The notes under the pieces: model-generated
What the model was told of the DNA's origin: nothing
What the model saw: only the letters and a program-made list of their open reading frames with translations
Databases searched by the model: none
Program-made: the position numbers and the translations under genes
Source of the DNA: an uncultured Rhodospirillaceae bacterium
GTDB lineage: Bacteria; Pseudomonadota; Alphaproteobacteria; Rhodospirillales; UBA2165
Assembly (NCBI GenBank): GCA_913054205.1
Contig: CAJXJM010000013.1
Coordinates: 1 to 16,258 of the forward strand
Length of the DNA: 16,258 bases
Direction: 5' to 3'
Shown: in pieces, positions 6,791 to 15,756 of the stretch
Position numbering within the stretch: position 1 is the stretch's first letter
Layout: every line of letters starts with the position of its first letter

Positions 6791-7807
6791 CTAGAAAGGC
6801 TCTTCTAATCGCTTGGCCAGTTCTTCGATATTCTCTGGTGGCCAATTTGGAATTTCCATACCAAGATGGAGACCCATTTGCGACAAGACTTCTTTAATTT
6901 CATTCAGCGACTTACGACCAAAGTTTGGCGTCCGCAGCATTTCTGCTTCGCTTTTCAAGACCAAATCACCGATATAGATGATGTTATCGTTCTTGAGGCA
7001 GTTGGCAGACCGAACGGAAAGTTCAAGTTCGTCAACTTTAAGCAGCAAGTTTTTGTTGAACGGCAATTCGTCGCGGGCTTCTTCCTGCACAGCCAATTGC
7101 GGCTCTTCGAAGTTGATGAAGAGTTGTAGCTGGTCTTGCAGAATACGCGCTGCCAAAGCAACAGCATCTTCCGGCGTTACTGTACCATCGGTGCTGACTT
7201 CCAATGACAATTTGTCAAAGTCGGTAACCTGGCCAACCCGTGCATTGTCGACTTTATAGGCGACTTTGCGAACCGGCGAGAAAACAGCATCAATCGGAAT
7301 CAATCCGATTGGGCTTTCTTCTGGGCGATTTAGCCCCGCAGGCACATAGCCTTTACCGATTTCAACGGTGAACTCCATGCGAATACTGGCCCCTTCATCG
7401 AGCGTGCAGATCACAAGGTCTGGATCCACCACTTCGATGTCGTGCCCGGTATCGATCTGACCAGCGGTGACTGCGCCAGGCCCTTTGGCCTCGAGCATCA
7501 TGTGACCGGTCATTTCGCTATGCATGCGAATACCAAGATTTTTGATGTTAAGAACAATATCAGTAACGTCCTCATGGACGCCAGGGATTGAAGAGAACTC
7601 ATGGAGCACGCCATCAATTTGGATGGCGGTAACGGCTGCGCCCTGGAGGGACGACAACAAAACCCGGCGAAGGGCGTTACCAAGCGTTAGGCCGAAGCCA
7701 CGCTCCAAAGGTTCTGCAACAACAGTTGCACGACGTTCTGGAATAGATCCCTGAACGACTTCCAATTTGTTCGGTTTAATTAATTCCTGCCAATTTTTCT
7801 GAATCAC
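6791..7807 (-). CDS. rpoA: RNA polymerase alpha subunit
   Basis: The 338-residue alpha subunit nucleates the core polymerase and contacts activators and UP-element DNA. The N-terminal dimerisation domain spans about 1-235 with [20 protein letters not shown], and the C-terminal domain about 255-335. The CTD motif [19 protein letters not shown] carries R266, equivalent to the DNA-contacting Arg265 of E. coli, followed by [16 protein letters not shown] and NWPP. The start codon is GTG at 7807, with GAGG about 7 nt upstream. The gene lies between rpsK and rplQ, the usual alpha-operon position, with no rpsD present. Confidence 0.98.
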   Translation of the reverse strand: MIQKNWQELIKPNKLEVVQGSIPERRATVVAEPLERGFGLTLGNALRRVLLSSLQGAAVTAIQIDGVLHEFSSIPGVHEDVTDIVLNIKNLGIRMHSEMTGHMMLEAKGPGAVTAGQIDTGHDIEVVDPDLVICTLDEGASIRMEFTVEIGKGYVPAGLNRPEESPIGLIPIDAVFSPVRKVAYKVDNARVGQVTDFDKLSLEVSTDGTVTPEDAVALAARILQDQLQLFINFEEPQLAVQEEARDELPFNKNLLLKVDELELSVRSANCLKNDNIIYIGDLVLKSEAEMLRTPNFGRKSLNEIKEVLSQMGLHLGMEIPNWPPENIEELAKRLEEPF

Positions 7808-7893
7808 GGGTGCGCCTCATCAAGCAGTAGAAACAAAATAAAAAACTGACTGGCCACTCCTACCGATTGACCAATCAACAAAACTAAATTCAA

Positions 7894-8286
7894 TTAGACC
7901 CGACGTCTTTTACGTGGACGACAGCCATTATGTGGGATTGGTGTTACATCACGGATGGCGGTGATCGTAAATCCAACTGTTTGCAAAGCACGCAAAGCAG
8001 ATTCACGTCCGGAACCCGGCCCCTTAACTTCGATTTCCAAAGTTTTCATACCATGTTCCTGCGCTTTTCTTCCCGCATCTTCAGCCGCAATTTGCGCTGC
8101 ATAAGGGGTAGATTTACGAGAACCACGGAATCCTTGACTACCAGCCGAAGACCAGGAAATTGCATTTCCCTGAGCATCGGTAATGGTAATTACCGTGTTG
8201 TTAAATGTCGCATTCACATGCGCAACACCGGAGCTAATATTTTTACGCACGCGGCGGCGTGGACGCGCTGTTGTCGCTTTTGCCAT
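7894..8286 (-). CDS. rpsK: 30S ribosomal protein S11
   Basis: The 130-residue S11 has the signature segments [40 protein letters not shown] and [20 protein letters not shown], and the basic C-terminus [12 protein letters not shown]11 binds the platform of the small subunit near the 3' region of 16S rRNA. It lies 75 bp after rpsM and 86 bp before rpoA. Neither gap shows a clear promoter or terminator, so cotranscription is assumed. The ATG at 8286 gives the standard [16 protein letters not shown] opening. Confidence 0.98.
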   Translation of the reverse strand: MAKATTARPRRRVRKNISSGVAHVNATFNNTVITITDAQGNAISWSSAGSQGFRGSRKSTPYAAQIAAEDAGRKAQEHGMKTLEIEVKGPGSGRESALRALQTVGFTITAIRDVTPIPHNGCRPRKRRRV

Positions 8287-8361
8287 TTTTAACCTAATTC
8301 CTTCAATAAAATTTCCGGGAAAACCCCAAAAACCTATAACTTATTTGCTACCAGCGTGGGC

Positions 8362-8733
8362 TTAGCCCATTTTCTTACCAGCAATGGATTTAGCCGGTCC
8401 CTTACGGGTCCGAGCATTGGTATGTGTACGTTGACCACGCACCGGCAAACCGCGCCGATGACGTAGACCGCGATAGCAGCCCAAATCCATCAAACGTTTG
8501 ATATTCATTGATGTTTCACGACGCAGATCACCTTCAACCTGGTATTCTGCATCAATCATTTCACGAATGCGAACGACCTCATCATCAGTCAGTTCATGCA
8601 CTCGACGCTCAGATGGAATCTCGGTTTTCGCACAGATGGTTTTTGCATGTGAGCGACCGATTCCGAATATATAAGTAAGCGCAATCTCAACCCGTTTTTG
8701 GGTTGGAATGTTCACGCCAGCGATACGAGCCAA
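8362..8733 (-). CDS. rpsM: 30S ribosomal protein S13
   Basis: The 123-residue S13 begins [27 protein letters not shown] and carries the conserved [28 protein letters not shown] region, which contacts the 30S head and the P-site tRNA. The start codon is TTG at 8733. A strong AAGGAGA at 8741-8747 precedes it at good spacing, and no in-frame ATG fits the family start. It is the first gene of the alpha operon, downstream of the promoter at 8798-8825. The weak start codon may moderate expression, which is inference. Confidence 0.97.
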   Translation of the reverse strand: MARIAGVNIPTQKRVEIALTYIFGIGRSHAKTICAKTEIPSERRVHELTDDEVVRIREMIDAEYQVEGDLRRETSMNIKRLMDLGCYRGLRHRRGLPVRGQRTHTNARTRKGPAKSIAGKKMG

Positions 8734-8797
8734 AGCCGTTTCTCCTTAGCTTAAAATGGTTACAAACTTTATCGCGGGGGGTTCCCAAAGTGGCGCG

Positions 8798-8825
8798 ATT
8801 ATAGGCACAAAGCATCTAAAGTCAA
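8798..8825 (-). promoter_or_regulatory. Sigma70-type promoter of the alpha operon
   Basis: On the minus strand, TTGACT (8820-8825) and TATAAT (8798-8803) are separated by 16 bp. That is five of six and six of six consensus matches, the best promoter in the window. The expected transcription start near 8791 gives a leader of about 57 nt before the rpsM TTG. It would allow rpsM-rpsK-rpoA-rplQ to be transcribed independently of the spc operon and adk. Confidence 0.75.
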
Positions 8826-8864
8826 TGCGTTAGCCGTCAATATCAACACCATAAAATCCTTCAA

Positions 8865-9515
8865 TTACCCGCCTGCAACAATCTCCTTAATTTGGTCAAA
8901 GACCTCTTCCATGCCACCCATACCATCGACAGACTGTAAAACACCCTTATCGGTATAAAATGGCAAAATCGGGGCTGTTTGGTCCCGATATGCGCCGAGC
9001 CTCGAACGCACCGCTTCCGGATTGTCGTCAGATCGTCGTGAAAACTCAGTTGAGCCGCATTTATCACATGTTCCCTCTACAGCAGGCTGGCTGAAGGTAT
9101 CATGATACCCTGCACCGCATTTAGCGCAGGAGTAACGGCCCGAAATTCGTTCAACAATGGTATCTTCACTGACCTCCAACTGGATTACAAAATCCATGGT
9201 TAGGTCTTTATCAGATAACATCTCGTCAAGTGCTTCTGCTTGGGCGGTGGTGCGGGGAAACCCGTCCAAAATCACGCCTTTTGCATCGCTATGCTGGTCG
9301 ATTTGGTTGGAGATCATGGAAATAATCAGATCATCTGGCACCAATTCGCCTGCATCCATAATTTTCTGCGCTGTTTGGCCAAGTTCGCTGCCAGATTTAA
9401 CTTCGGCGCGTAACATATCTCCGGTCGACAATTGAACCAGACCAAAGGCCTCGACCAATCGTTCCGCTTGAGTGCCTTTGCCAGCACCCGGAGGACCCAA
9501 CAGAATCAAATTCAT
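8865..9515 (-). CDS. adk: Adenylate kinase with a four-cysteine metal-binding lid
   Basis: The 216-residue enzyme interconverts ATP plus AMP and two ADP in the cytoplasm. The P-loop is GPPGAGKGTQ at 8-17, the AMP-site segment STGDMLRAE lies at about 30-38, and GFPRTTAQAEAL begins at about 85. It is the long-lid type. The lid begins GRYSCAKCGAGYHDTF and carries C130, C133, C150 and C153, spaced as a zinc (or iron) site as in Gram-positive enzymes and the Paracoccus enzyme. RRSDDNPEAVRSRL follows. The ATG is one base after the secY TAG, so the two genes are translated as a pair. A 131-bp gap with a promoter follows. Confidence 0.97.
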   Translation of the reverse strand: MNLILLGPPGAGKGTQAERLVEAFGLVQLSTGDMLRAEVKSGSELGQTAQKIMDAGELVPDDLIISMISNQIDQHSDAKGVILDGFPRTTAQAEALDEMLSDKDLTMDFVIQLEVSEDTIVERISGRYSCAKCGAGYHDTFSQPAVEGTCDKCGSTEFSRRSDDNPEAVRSRLGAYRDQTAPILPFYTDKGVLQSVDGMGGMEEVFDQIKEIVAGG

Positions 9516-9516
9516 C

Positions 9517-10857
9517 CTACCGCCGCCCCTTCAATCGCGATTTCTTGATGAGGCCTTCATATTGATGCGCAAGCATGTGGGATTGAACTTGCGCAACGGT
9601 ATCCATCGTAACGGTCACAACAATCAACAAGCTGGTACCGCCAAAGAAAAACGGCACGGAATATTGCGAGATCAACATCTCTGGTAGCAAAGCAACCGCC
9701 ACCAAATAAGTTGCCCCAACGACAGTTAAGCGCGTCGTGACATATTCGAGATAAGCCGCAGTATTATTGCCCGGGCGAATGCCTGGAATAAATCCGCCAT
9801 GCTTCTTGAGATTGTCTGCTGTTTCTTGAGGATTAAACACAACTGCAGTATAGAAAAACGCAAAAAACGCAATCAACGAACTATAAATCAGCAGGTAAGT
9901 CGGCTGGCCACGCCCCATTAAGGCTGTCACCGTTGTGAGCCATTCCGGACCGGAACCCGCCATAAAGCTGATAACAGTCGTCGGCATCAACAAAAGGGAG
10001 CTCGCGAAAATAAGCGGGATAACACCAGAGGTATTAATTTTAAGCGGTAGGTGAGAGCTTTCACCGCCGTACATTTTATTGCCTTGCTGGCGTTTTGGAT
10101 ATTGAACGACGAGGCGACGTTGCGCACGTTCAACAAATACAATGCCGTAGATCACACCAACGGCCATAAGCAAAATGGCAGCAATAATGCCAGTGGACAA
10201 TGCACCGGTCCGGCCAAGTTCTAATGTACCAGCCAAAGCACTCGGCAGTTCAGCCACAATGCCGGCGAAAATGATCAATGAAATACCGTTACCAACGCCG
10301 CGAGCAGTGATTTGCTCACCGAGCCACATCAGGAACATGGTACCACCCACCAAGGTGATAACAGCGGTAAAGCGGAAGAAAGCACCTGGCTCAATAACAG
10401 CAGAACCAAATGATCCCCGCATTCCTTCGATGCCAACGGCGATACCATATGCCTGCATCCCAGCGATCAGCACCGTCAAATATCGGGTGTATTGGTTGAT
10501 TTTCTTCTGGCCCGTTGCGCCTTCTTTTTTCAACTGCGCCATCGACGGTGAAATCGACGTCATCAACTGCATAATAATGGCAGCGGATATATAAGGCATA
10601 ATATTGAGAGCAAAAATGGTCATACGACCAAGCGCACCGCCTGCAAACATATTGAACATGCCAAGAATACCGCCCGCCTGTTGACGGAAAATATCTTGCA
10701 AGATAGTTGGATCAATACCCGGCAAAGGAATATACGTGCCCAGCCGATACACAATCAACGCGCCCAACGTAAACCACAGACGCTTTTTCAGCTCTGTGGC
10801 TTTATTGAAAGCGCCAAAGTTAAGATTGGCGGCTAATTGTTCGGCGGCTGAAGCCAT
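9517..10857 (-). CDS. secY: Protein translocase channel subunit SecY
   Basis: The 446-residue polytopic inner-membrane protein is of normal SecY length, with about ten membrane segments. Conserved features are the cytoplasmic N-terminus ending KKRLWFTLGALIVYRLGTYIPLPGID, the plug-side segment FNMFAGGALGRMTIFALNIMPYISA, and GEQITARGVGNGISLIIFAGI. Further along are VQYPKRQQGNKMYGGESSHLPLKINTSGVIPLIFASSLL, NPQETADNLKKHGGFIPGIRPG and the C-terminal HQYEGLIKK. SecY forms the SecYEG pore for secretion and membrane insertion, including export of the HtrA protease in this window. It is the penultimate gene of the spc operon, before adk. Confidence 0.98.
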   Translation of the reverse strand: MASAAEQLAANLNFGAFNKATELKKRLWFTLGALIVYRLGTYIPLPGIDPTILQDIFRQQAGGILGMFNMFAGGALGRMTIFALNIMPYISAAIIMQLMTSISPSMAQLKKEGATGQKKINQYTRYLTVLIAGMQAYGIAVGIEGMRGSFGSAVIEPGAFFRFTAVITLVGGTMFLMWLGEQITARGVGNGISLIIFAGIVAELPSALAGTLELGRTGALSTGIIAAILLMAVGVIYGIVFVERAQRRLVVQYPKRQQGNKMYGGESSHLPLKINTSGVIPLIFASSLLLMPTTVISFMAGSGPEWLTTVTALMGRGQPTYLLIYSSLIAFFAFFYTAVVFNPQETADNLKKHGGFIPGIRPGNNTAAYLEYVTTRLTVVGATYLVAVALLPEMLISQYSVPFFFGGTSLLIVVTVTMDTVAQVQSHMLAHQYEGLIKKSRLKGRR

Positions 10858-10877
10858 CTTCCTCTGTTATCCTTTAT

Positions 10878-11504
10878 TTATTCTTTTGCGTCAGCTTCAG
10901 GAGCTGATTCTGGAGCCGCTTCATCAGCAGCAGCCGGCGCATCACCATCTTCATCGTCAGCAGAAGCTTTTTTCGCTGGTCCAGCGGCAGCCTTCTTAGC
11001 TTGTGATTTAGCCGATTTTGCTTGCGCTTCAAGCTCAACTTTCGTCGCTGACGGGAATGTGACCGAACCGCCTGCTTTTTCAATCGCCGCAACAGCTGAT
11101 TTAGAGGCACCGGGAACTTCACATGACAGGCTTGCTTTAAGCTCACCTTTAGCCAGAATGCGAACACCATCTTTATTGCCGCGGATCAATCCAGCAGCAG
11201 CCAGCGTTTCAACATTCACAGTTGCTTTGGCATCGAATTTTTTCTCGTCGATAGCTTTTTGCAAACGACCGAGGTTTACGATCTCAAGCTTTTTAGCAAA
11301 AATGTTGTTAAAACCGCGTTTTGGCGTCCGCCGGTAGATCGGCATTTGACCGCCTTCAAAACCAATTAGCGACACACCTGAACGGGATTTCTGACCTTTT
11401 ACACCCCGGCCGGCTGTCTTGCCTTTACCGGAGCCTTCGCCGCGACCAACACGCATGCGTGGTTTGCGAGCACCTTCGTTATCATGAATTTCGTTAAGTC
11501 TCAT
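10878..11504 (-). CDS. rplO: 50S ribosomal protein L15 with long charged C-terminal tail
   Basis: L15 is recognised from [61 protein letters not shown] and the C-terminal core ending GGSVTFP at about 151. The usual bacterial protein stops near there, at roughly 145-165 residues. This one runs to 208, adding a Lys/Ala stretch (about 158-180) and then an acidic Ala/Glu/Asp/Pro stretch (about 181-208). The tail is in frame, without a stop, and reads as low-complexity disordered sequence. The ATG at 11504 is preceded by AAGGA. It lies 11 bp after rpmD and 20 bp before secY, as in other spc operons. Confidence 0.96.
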   Translation of the reverse strand: MRLNEIHDNEGARKPRMRVGRGEGSGKGKTAGRGVKGQKSRSGVSLIGFEGGQMPIYRRTPKRGFNNIFAKKLEIVNLGRLQKAIDEKKFDAKATVNVETLAAAGLIRGNKDGVRILAKGELKASLSCEVPGASKSAVAAIEKAGGSVTFPSATKVELEAQAKSAKSQAKKAAAGPAKKASADDEDGDAPAAADEAAPESAPEADAKE

Positions 11505-11515
11505 ATCAGTATTCC

Positions 11516-11704
11516 TTAAGCGCCGTTTTCAACGCGGACCAAATGCTGGACCTTATTGATCATGCCGCGCACTGACGGCGTGTCTTCCAGCGTCCGTGTG
11601 CGGTGCATTTTATTGAGCCCCAAACCAACTAAAGTCTGGCGCTGATCTTTGCGGCGGCCAATCGGGCTGCCAATTTGAGTGATCGTAACGGTTTTATCAG
11701 CCAT
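11516..11704 (-). CDS. rpmD: 50S ribosomal protein L30
   Basis: The 62-residue protein, of usual L30 length, has the motifs [56 protein letters not shown]30 is a small non-essential-type large-subunit protein near 5S rRNA; it is absent in some lineages but present here in its standard rpsE-rpmD-rplO position. The ATG at 11704 is 5 bp after the rpsE stop. Confidence 0.97.
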   Translation of the reverse strand: MADKTVTITQIGSPIGRRKDQRQTLVGLGLNKMHRTRTLEDTPSVRGMINKVQHLVRVENGA

Positions 11705-11709
11705 TTTTC

Positions 11710-12354
11710 TTACGCCTGTTCACTTGCAGCTGCCTGATCCGTTGCCGGGGCGCCATCCCGGCGTCCGACAATATCACTGACTTTTTTGCCGCGTTTTGCA
11801 GCAATCGCACGCGGCGATGCCAAGTTTTGCAATGCATCGAAAGTTGCTTTGATCATGTTGTAGGGGTTTTGCGAGCCGTTGGACTTAGCAACAACGTCCT
11901 GAATGCCCAAGCTTTCAAACACCGCACGCATTGGACCACCAGCAATAATACCGGTACCGGCAGGAGCTGCCCGAACAATAACTTTACCAGCGCCAAAGCG
12001 GCCCTGAACATCATGGTGCAACGTCCGGCCTTCGCGCAACGGAACCCGAATGAGTTTACGTTTTGCATTTTCGGTCGCTTTGCGAATTGCTTCTGGAACT
12101 TCGCGGGCTTTACCACTACCGAAGCCAACCCGGCCCCGACCGTCGCCTACGACAACGAGAGCAGCGAAACCAAAGCGACGTCCACCTTTGACGACCTTGG
12201 CAACTCGGTTAATACCGACGAGCTTATCTATTAATTCATCGCCGTCACGATCATCCCGCTGACCGCCGCGACCTCCACGACCACCGCCGCGCTGGCCATC
12301 ACGTTGACCGCCGCGCTGATTGCGTGGATTTTGTGAATTAGGTTCTTGTGCCAT
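11710..12354 (-). CDS. rpsE: 30S ribosomal protein S5 with Arg/Gly-rich N-terminal extension
   Basis: The 214-residue S5 has its dsRBD-like core beginning at about 41 ([23 protein letters not shown]) and continuing [33 protein letters not shown]. The second domain has [34 protein letters not shown] and [10 protein letters not shown]. Residues 11-38 are dominated by Arg, Gly, Gln and Asp in RGG-like repeats. Alphaproteobacterial S5 often has a basic head here, though this one is notably repetitive. S5 acts in decoding fidelity and 30S assembly. The ATG at 12354 is the only plausible start. The gene lies 12 bp after rplR. Confidence 0.97.
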   Translation of the reverse strand: MAQEPNSQNPRNQRGGQRDGQRGGGRGGRGGQRDDRDGDELIDKLVGINRVAKVVKGGRRFGFAALVVVGDGRGRVGFGSGKAREVPEAIRKATENAKRKLIRVPLREGRTLHHDVQGRFGAGKVIVRAAPAGTGIIAGGPMRAVFESLGIQDVVAKSNGSQNPYNMIKATFDALQNLASPRAIAAKRGKKVSDIVGRRDGAPATDQAAASEQA

Positions 12355-12366
12355 CTATCGATACTC

Positions 12367-12729
12367 CTAGAACGACAGACCGCCCTCACGGGCAGCCTCG
12401 GCCAGAGCTTTCACTCGGCCATGATACATATATCCACCACGATCAAAGACGACCGTCTCAACCCCGGCTTTCTTGGCACGCTCAGCAACAGCTTTACCAA
12501 CGGCGGAAGCAGCTGCGATATCAGCACCAGTTTTCAGTTTTCCACGAACTTCTTTATCGATGGAGGACGCAGACGCAACGGTTGCGCCGCTCACATCATC
12601 GATGATTTGTGCGTAAATGTGTTTGCCGGAACGGAACACGGCCAGACGCGGACGTCCTGCATTGTTCTTTTTAACTTTGCCGCGGGTGCGTCGTGACCGG
12701 CGGTCAAAAAGTTGTTTCGAAGTTTTCAT
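12367..12729 (-). CDS. rplR: 50S ribosomal protein L18
   Basis: The 120-residue L18 has an N-terminal basic segment ([38 protein letters not shown]), the [13 protein letters not shown] segment, [23 protein letters not shown], and the C-terminal [28 protein letters not shown]. It binds 5S rRNA with L5 in the central protuberance. Length is typical. It is separated by 3 bp from the rplF stop. Confidence 0.98.
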   Translation of the reverse strand: MKTSKQLFDRRSRRTRGKVKKNNAGRPRLAVFRSGKHIYAQIIDDVSGATVASASSIDKEVRGKLKTGADIAAASAVGKAVAERAKKAGVETVVFDRGGYMYHGRVKALAEAAREGGLSF

Positions 12730-12732
12730 GAC

Positions 12733-13266
12733 TTACTTCTTCTTCCCTTCTTTACGCAGGATAATCTCGTCCCGATATTTCACGCCTTTGCCTTTATAAG
12801 GTTCTGGCGGACGGTAAGAACGAATTTTGGCTGCAACCGAGCCAACGGCCTGCTTATCCGCACCGGAAATCTCGATTTCAGTCTGCGTTTCACATTTAAT
12901 CGTGATGCCTTCTGGAATTGGATAACGAATTTCGTGACTGTGACCAAGTTGAAGAACAAGGTCTTTGCCTTGAATTTGCGCCCGATAACCAACACCATTG
13001 ATACCCAAAAACTTGGTGTAACCCTCATGAACGCCAGTGATCACGTTATAGGTCAAGGACCTAAACGTTCCCCACAATTTGCGAGCTTTCAGGCTATCAT
13101 TAGCGGGTTTGACCCAGATCTTGCCCTCTTCAATAGAAGGCACAACATCGGCAGCATAAGTGAGATTTAACTCACCGATTTTGCCCTTGGCCGACAAAAT
13201 TCCATCAGTCAAATCGACAGTTACTCCGTCGGGAATGATAACTGGTAATAATCCTACGCGTGACAT
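12733..13266 (-). CDS. rplF: 50S ribosomal protein L6
   Basis: The 177-residue L6 starts MSRVGLLPVIIPDGVTVDL and carries the second-repeat hallmark FLGINGVGYRAQIQGKDLVLQLGHSHEIRYPIPEGI, then KQAVGSVAAKIRSYRPPEPYKGKGVKY. L6 lies near the factor-binding site of the large subunit. Length and order (rpsH-rplF-rplR) are standard. The ATG at 13266 lies 17 bp after the rpsH stop. Confidence 0.98.
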   Translation of the reverse strand: MSRVGLLPVIIPDGVTVDLTDGILSAKGKIGELNLTYAADVVPSIEEGKIWVKPANDSLKARKLWGTFRSLTYNVITGVHEGYTKFLGINGVGYRAQIQGKDLVLQLGHSHEIRYPIPEGITIKCETQTEIEISGADKQAVGSVAAKIRSYRPPEPYKGKGVKYRDEIILRKEGKKK

Positions 13267-13283
13267 TTCTGTGCTCCCCTACC

Positions 13284-13682
13284 CTAGAATACGTGGCACA
13301 AAACTTCGCCGCCAACATTGGCAGCACGCGCTTCAGCGTCCGACATCACACCACGAGGGGTCGATAAAATCGCAATCCCCAAGCCGTTGTAGATGCGCGG
13401 CAAGTCTTTGATTTTTGAATAAACTCGGCAACCAGGACTGGAGACACGGTTGATCTCTTTGATCACCGGCTCACCGTCATAGTATTTCAGCTCGATGGTA
13501 ATTTCATCGATACCTTTCCGAATATTACCTTGTGAAAAGTCACGGATATACCCTTCCCGCTTCAACACATCGAGGACATTCGCCCGAAGTTTAGAGGCAG
13601 GTGTACTAATCGAACTCTTCTTGGCGCGCTGGCCATTCCGAATTCTTGTTAAAAGGTCCGCTACGGGATCACTCATAGACAT
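13284..13682 (-). CDS. rpsH: 30S ribosomal protein S8
   Basis: The 132-residue S8 has [20 protein letters not shown] near the start and ends with the family hallmark [33 protein letters not shown]. Two ATG codons, at 13682 and 13676, are possible. The GGAGG on the upstream side is better placed for 13682, giving MSMSDPV. S8 binds helix 21 of 16S rRNA and in E. coli it also represses the spc operon through an rplE leader-like site; I see no obvious copy of that structure here. Confidence 0.97.
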   Translation of the reverse strand: MSMSDPVADLLTRIRNGQRAKKSSISTPASKLRANVLDVLKREGYIRDFSQGNIRKGIDEITIELKYYDGEPVIKEINRVSSPGCRVYSKIKDLPRIYNGLGIAILSTPRGVMSDAEARAANVGGEVLCHVF

Positions 13683-13697
13683 ATGTGTGCTCCTCCT

Positions 13698-14003
13698 TTA
13701 CCAGCTTGACTTGACCATGCCCGGAATTTTCCCGTGCGAGGCCAGTTCACGTAATGCAATACGAGACATGCGAAATTTGCGATAATTACTACGGCCACGG
13801 CCGGAAATTTCACACCGCAATCTAACGCGCACCTTCGAGGAATTACGAGGGAGTTGCGCTAATTTCAATTGCGCTTCAAAACGCTCCTCAGCAGACAAGG
13901 AATCATCCTTGGTGATTGCTTTTAAGGCCGCTCGTTTAGTCGCAAATTTTACAACTAAGCGTTCACGTTTTTTATTTCGCTCGACGACACACTTTTTTGC
14001 CAT
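13698..14003 (-). CDS. rpsN: 30S ribosomal protein S14, zinc-independent type
   Basis: The 101-residue S14 is of the long C-minus (zinc-free) type. It begins [17 protein letters not shown] and ends [34 protein letters not shown]. There is no pair of CxxC motifs, and the length matches the E. coli form. It sits in the 30S head. Its position between rplE and rpsH is standard, so this is the housekeeping copy. Confidence 0.98.
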   Translation of the reverse strand: MAKKCVVERNKKRERLVVKFATKRAALKAITKDDSLSAEERFEAQLKLAQLPRNSSKVRVRLRCEISGRGRSNYRKFRMSRIALRELASHGKIPGMVKSSW

Positions 14004-14027
14004 GATCTATAAGGCTCCGTTCGTCTA

Positions 14028-14567
14028 TTAATTATTAAAAGGCATGTTGAAACCTTTGAGAAGTTCGAAACCTTCCTCATCAGTCTCGGCCGTCGTACAA
14101 ATGATGACGTCCATGCCGCGAATTTTATCAACTTTGTCGTAATTGATCTCAGGGAACACAATCTGTTCTTTAATACCGAGAGCAAAGTTACCGTGTCCGT
14201 CAAAACTTTTTGGCGAAATCCCACGGAAGTCACGAACACGAGGCAAAGCAATATTAACGAGACGATCAAGGAATTCGTACATCCGATTTCCGCGCAACGT
14301 TACTTTGCAGCCGACAATCATGCCATCGCGCAGCTTATACGTCGCAATTGATTTGCGCGCGCGCGTGATAATTGGCTTTTGACCGGATATCAGCGTCATT
14401 TCTTCCAACGCAGATTCGATCTTCTTTTTATCCTGAGAAGCTTCACCAACACCCATGTTGATAACGATCTTCTCAAGTTTCGGCACTTGCATCTCATTCG
14501 AATACTTAAAATGGGACATCAAGGCTGGTTTTACTTCAGAATTGAAGCTTTCGCTTAAACGAGTCAT
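14028..14567 (-). CDS. rplE: 50S ribosomal protein L5
   Basis: The 179-residue L5 has the segments [49 protein letters not shown] and [28 protein letters not shown], and the C-terminal [47 protein letters not shown]. It binds 5S rRNA and contacts the P-site tRNA. The length is canonical. The ATG at 14567 lies 10 bp after the rplX stop. Confidence 0.98.
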   Translation of the reverse strand: MTRLSESFNSEVKPALMSHFKYSNEMQVPKLEKIVINMGVGEASQDKKKIESALEEMTLISGQKPIITRARKSIATYKLRDGMIVGCKVTLRGNRMYEFLDRLVNIALPRVRDFRGISPKSFDGHGNFALGIKEQIVFPEINYDKVDKIRGMDVIICTTAETDEEGFELLKGFNMPFNN

Positions 14568-14577
14568 CTCAATTCAC

Positions 14578-14901
14578 CTATATATCAATCACTTCACCGG
14601 ATCGCTTGGCATAACGAACTTTACGTCCGTCTTCCAAGGTCTTGTATCCGATGCGAGTTGCGTTGCTGTCTTTTGGATCGACATGAGCAAGATTTGAAAC
14701 ATGAATAGTCGCTTCTCTCTCCACGATCCCACCGGCGCCGGCTTGCGACGGCGTAGTATGGCGTTTCATCATATTGACACCTTGAACAATGGCGCGCTGA
14801 TCCTCGGGGATCATCTTCAGGATCTCTCCTGTTTTACCTTTATCTTTGCCAGCAAGAACGACCACCCGGTCACCCTTTTTCACTTTAAATTTTGCCGCCA
14901 T
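14578..14901 (-). CDS. rplX: 50S ribosomal protein L24
   Basis: The 107-residue L24 has an N-terminal KOW domain ([24 protein letters not shown]) and the following [39 protein letters not shown]24 is an assembly initiator protein of the large subunit near the tunnel exit. The ATG at 14901 overlaps the rplN TAA by one base (TAATG), so translation is probably coupled. Length is normal. Confidence 0.98.
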   Translation of the reverse strand: MAAKFKVKKGDRVVVLAGKDKGKTGEILKMIPEDQRAIVQGVNMMKRHTTPSQAGAGGIVEREATIHVSNLAHVDPKDSNATRIGYKTLEDGRKVRYAKRSGEVIDI

Positions 14902-15269
14902 TAGAGCACCTCCGGTGCGAGAGAAATAATCTTCATGAAATTCCTCGAACGCAATTCGCGGGTGACGGGGCCAAAAATACGGGTCCCGACAGGCTCATTC
15001 TGTGGACTGATCAAAACTGCTGCATTGCTGTCGAACCGGATAGCACTTCCATCTTTACGACGGATCTCTTTCTTGGTCCGAACAACCACAGCCCGGTGCA
15101 TTTCACCTTTCTTGACACGGCCGCGCGGAATAGCTTCTTTTACAGAGACGACGATAATATCGCCGACTGAAGCAGTTCTGCGTTTTGACCCGCCAAGAAC
15201 TTTGATGCACTGCACCCGTCTCGCGCCTGAGTTATCGGCGACCTCCAGGTTGGTTTGCATCTGGATCAT
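14901..15269 (-). CDS. rplN: 50S ribosomal protein L14
   Basis: The 122-residue L14 begins [31 protein letters not shown] and includes [32 protein letters not shown] and the C-terminal [23 protein letters not shown]. It contacts 16S rRNA at intersubunit bridges B5/B8 and is the site of RsfS binding. The ATG at 15269 is preceded by AGGAAG at good spacing. It overlaps rplX by one base. Confidence 0.98.
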   Translation of the reverse strand: MIQMQTNLEVADNSGARRVQCIKVLGGSKRRTASVGDIIVVSVKEAIPRGRVKKGEMHRAVVVRTKKEIRRKDGSAIRFDSNAAVLISPQNEPVGTRIFGPVTRELRSRNFMKIISLAPEVL

Positions 15270-15303
15270 GTTATTCTTCCTTTACTTATTCACCGTCAGC
15301 AGC

Positions 15304-15540
15304 TTATTCCGCTGAGGTGATGACTTCCCAATTTTTACGCTTCGAAATAGGACGGCACTCTTGAATTTGAACAACATCGCCTTCTTTGCAGACATTGTTC
15401 TCATCATGAGCAACGTATTTTTTCGAACGCCGAATGTACTTTTTGTAAAGCGGATGCTTTGTGCGTCGCTCTACATTGACAACGATTGACTTGTCCATTT
15501 TGTCGCTTACCACGACACCTTGCATAATTCGCTTAGGCAT
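15304..15540 (-). CDS. rpsQ: 30S ribosomal protein S17
   Basis: From the ATG at 15540 the product is 78 residues: [20 protein letters not shown], followed by [25 protein letters not shown] and the [20 protein letters not shown] core. S17 is an OB-fold 30S protein. A TTG immediately upstream (15543) is also in frame, but AGGAG is better placed for the ATG and MPKRI is the usual beginning. The gene lies 11 bp after rpmC. Confidence 0.97.
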   Translation of the reverse strand: MPKRIMQGVVVSDKMDKSIVVNVERRTKHPLYKKYIRRSKKYVAHDENNVCKEGDVVQIQECRPISKRKNWEVITSAE

Positions 15541-15551
15541 CAACTAACTCC

Positions 15552-15752
15552 TTAAGATACGCTTGCGCGCTTTTTCTCATTCAAAATCGTCTTAACTCGA
15601 GAGAGATCGCGGCGTACTTGGCGAACTCGCGCGGTGTTTTCCAATTGGCCACTGGCCGCCTGGAAACGTAGGTTGAATGCTTCTTTACTCAAATCGTTGA
15701 GCTGATCATTCAACTCATCGACAGTTTTTGCGCGTACGTCTTCAGCTTTCAT
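15552..15752 (-). CDS. rpmC: 50S ribosomal protein L29
   Basis: The 66-residue L29 starts [20 protein letters not shown] and has the helical-hairpin hallmark [37 protein letters not shown]. The frame is open further upstream to 15824, but that part lies within rplP. AGGAAG precedes the ATG at 15752, and 4 bp separate it from the rplP stop. L29 lies at the tunnel exit next to L23, the docking area for SRP and trigger factor. Confidence 0.97.
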   Translation of the reverse strand: MKAEDVRAKTVDELNDQLNDLSKEAFNLRFQAASGQLENTARVRQVRRDLSRVKTILNEKKRASVS

Positions 15753-15756
15753 CGTC

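Noticed and set aside
7808..7893. Hairpin GATTG-GT-CAATC between rpsK and rpoA as a regulatory element
   Set aside because: The five-bp arms with a two-nt loop are too small to call, and nothing else supports it.
10175..10594. Plus-strand 139-residue open frame antisense to secY
   Set aside because: It lies fully inside secY in the opposite direction, matches no family and has no ribosome-binding context. It is a shadow of SecY codon use.
10874..11170. 98-residue minus-strand frame overlapping the L15 tail
   Set aside because: It is an out-of-frame reading of the low-complexity end of rplO. The L15 frame itself is continuous and keeps the full core, so no frameshift is needed.
12712..13170. 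Plus-strand 152-residue open frame over rplF
   Set aside because: It is antisense to a well-conserved L6 gene, and its product shows no recognisable domain.
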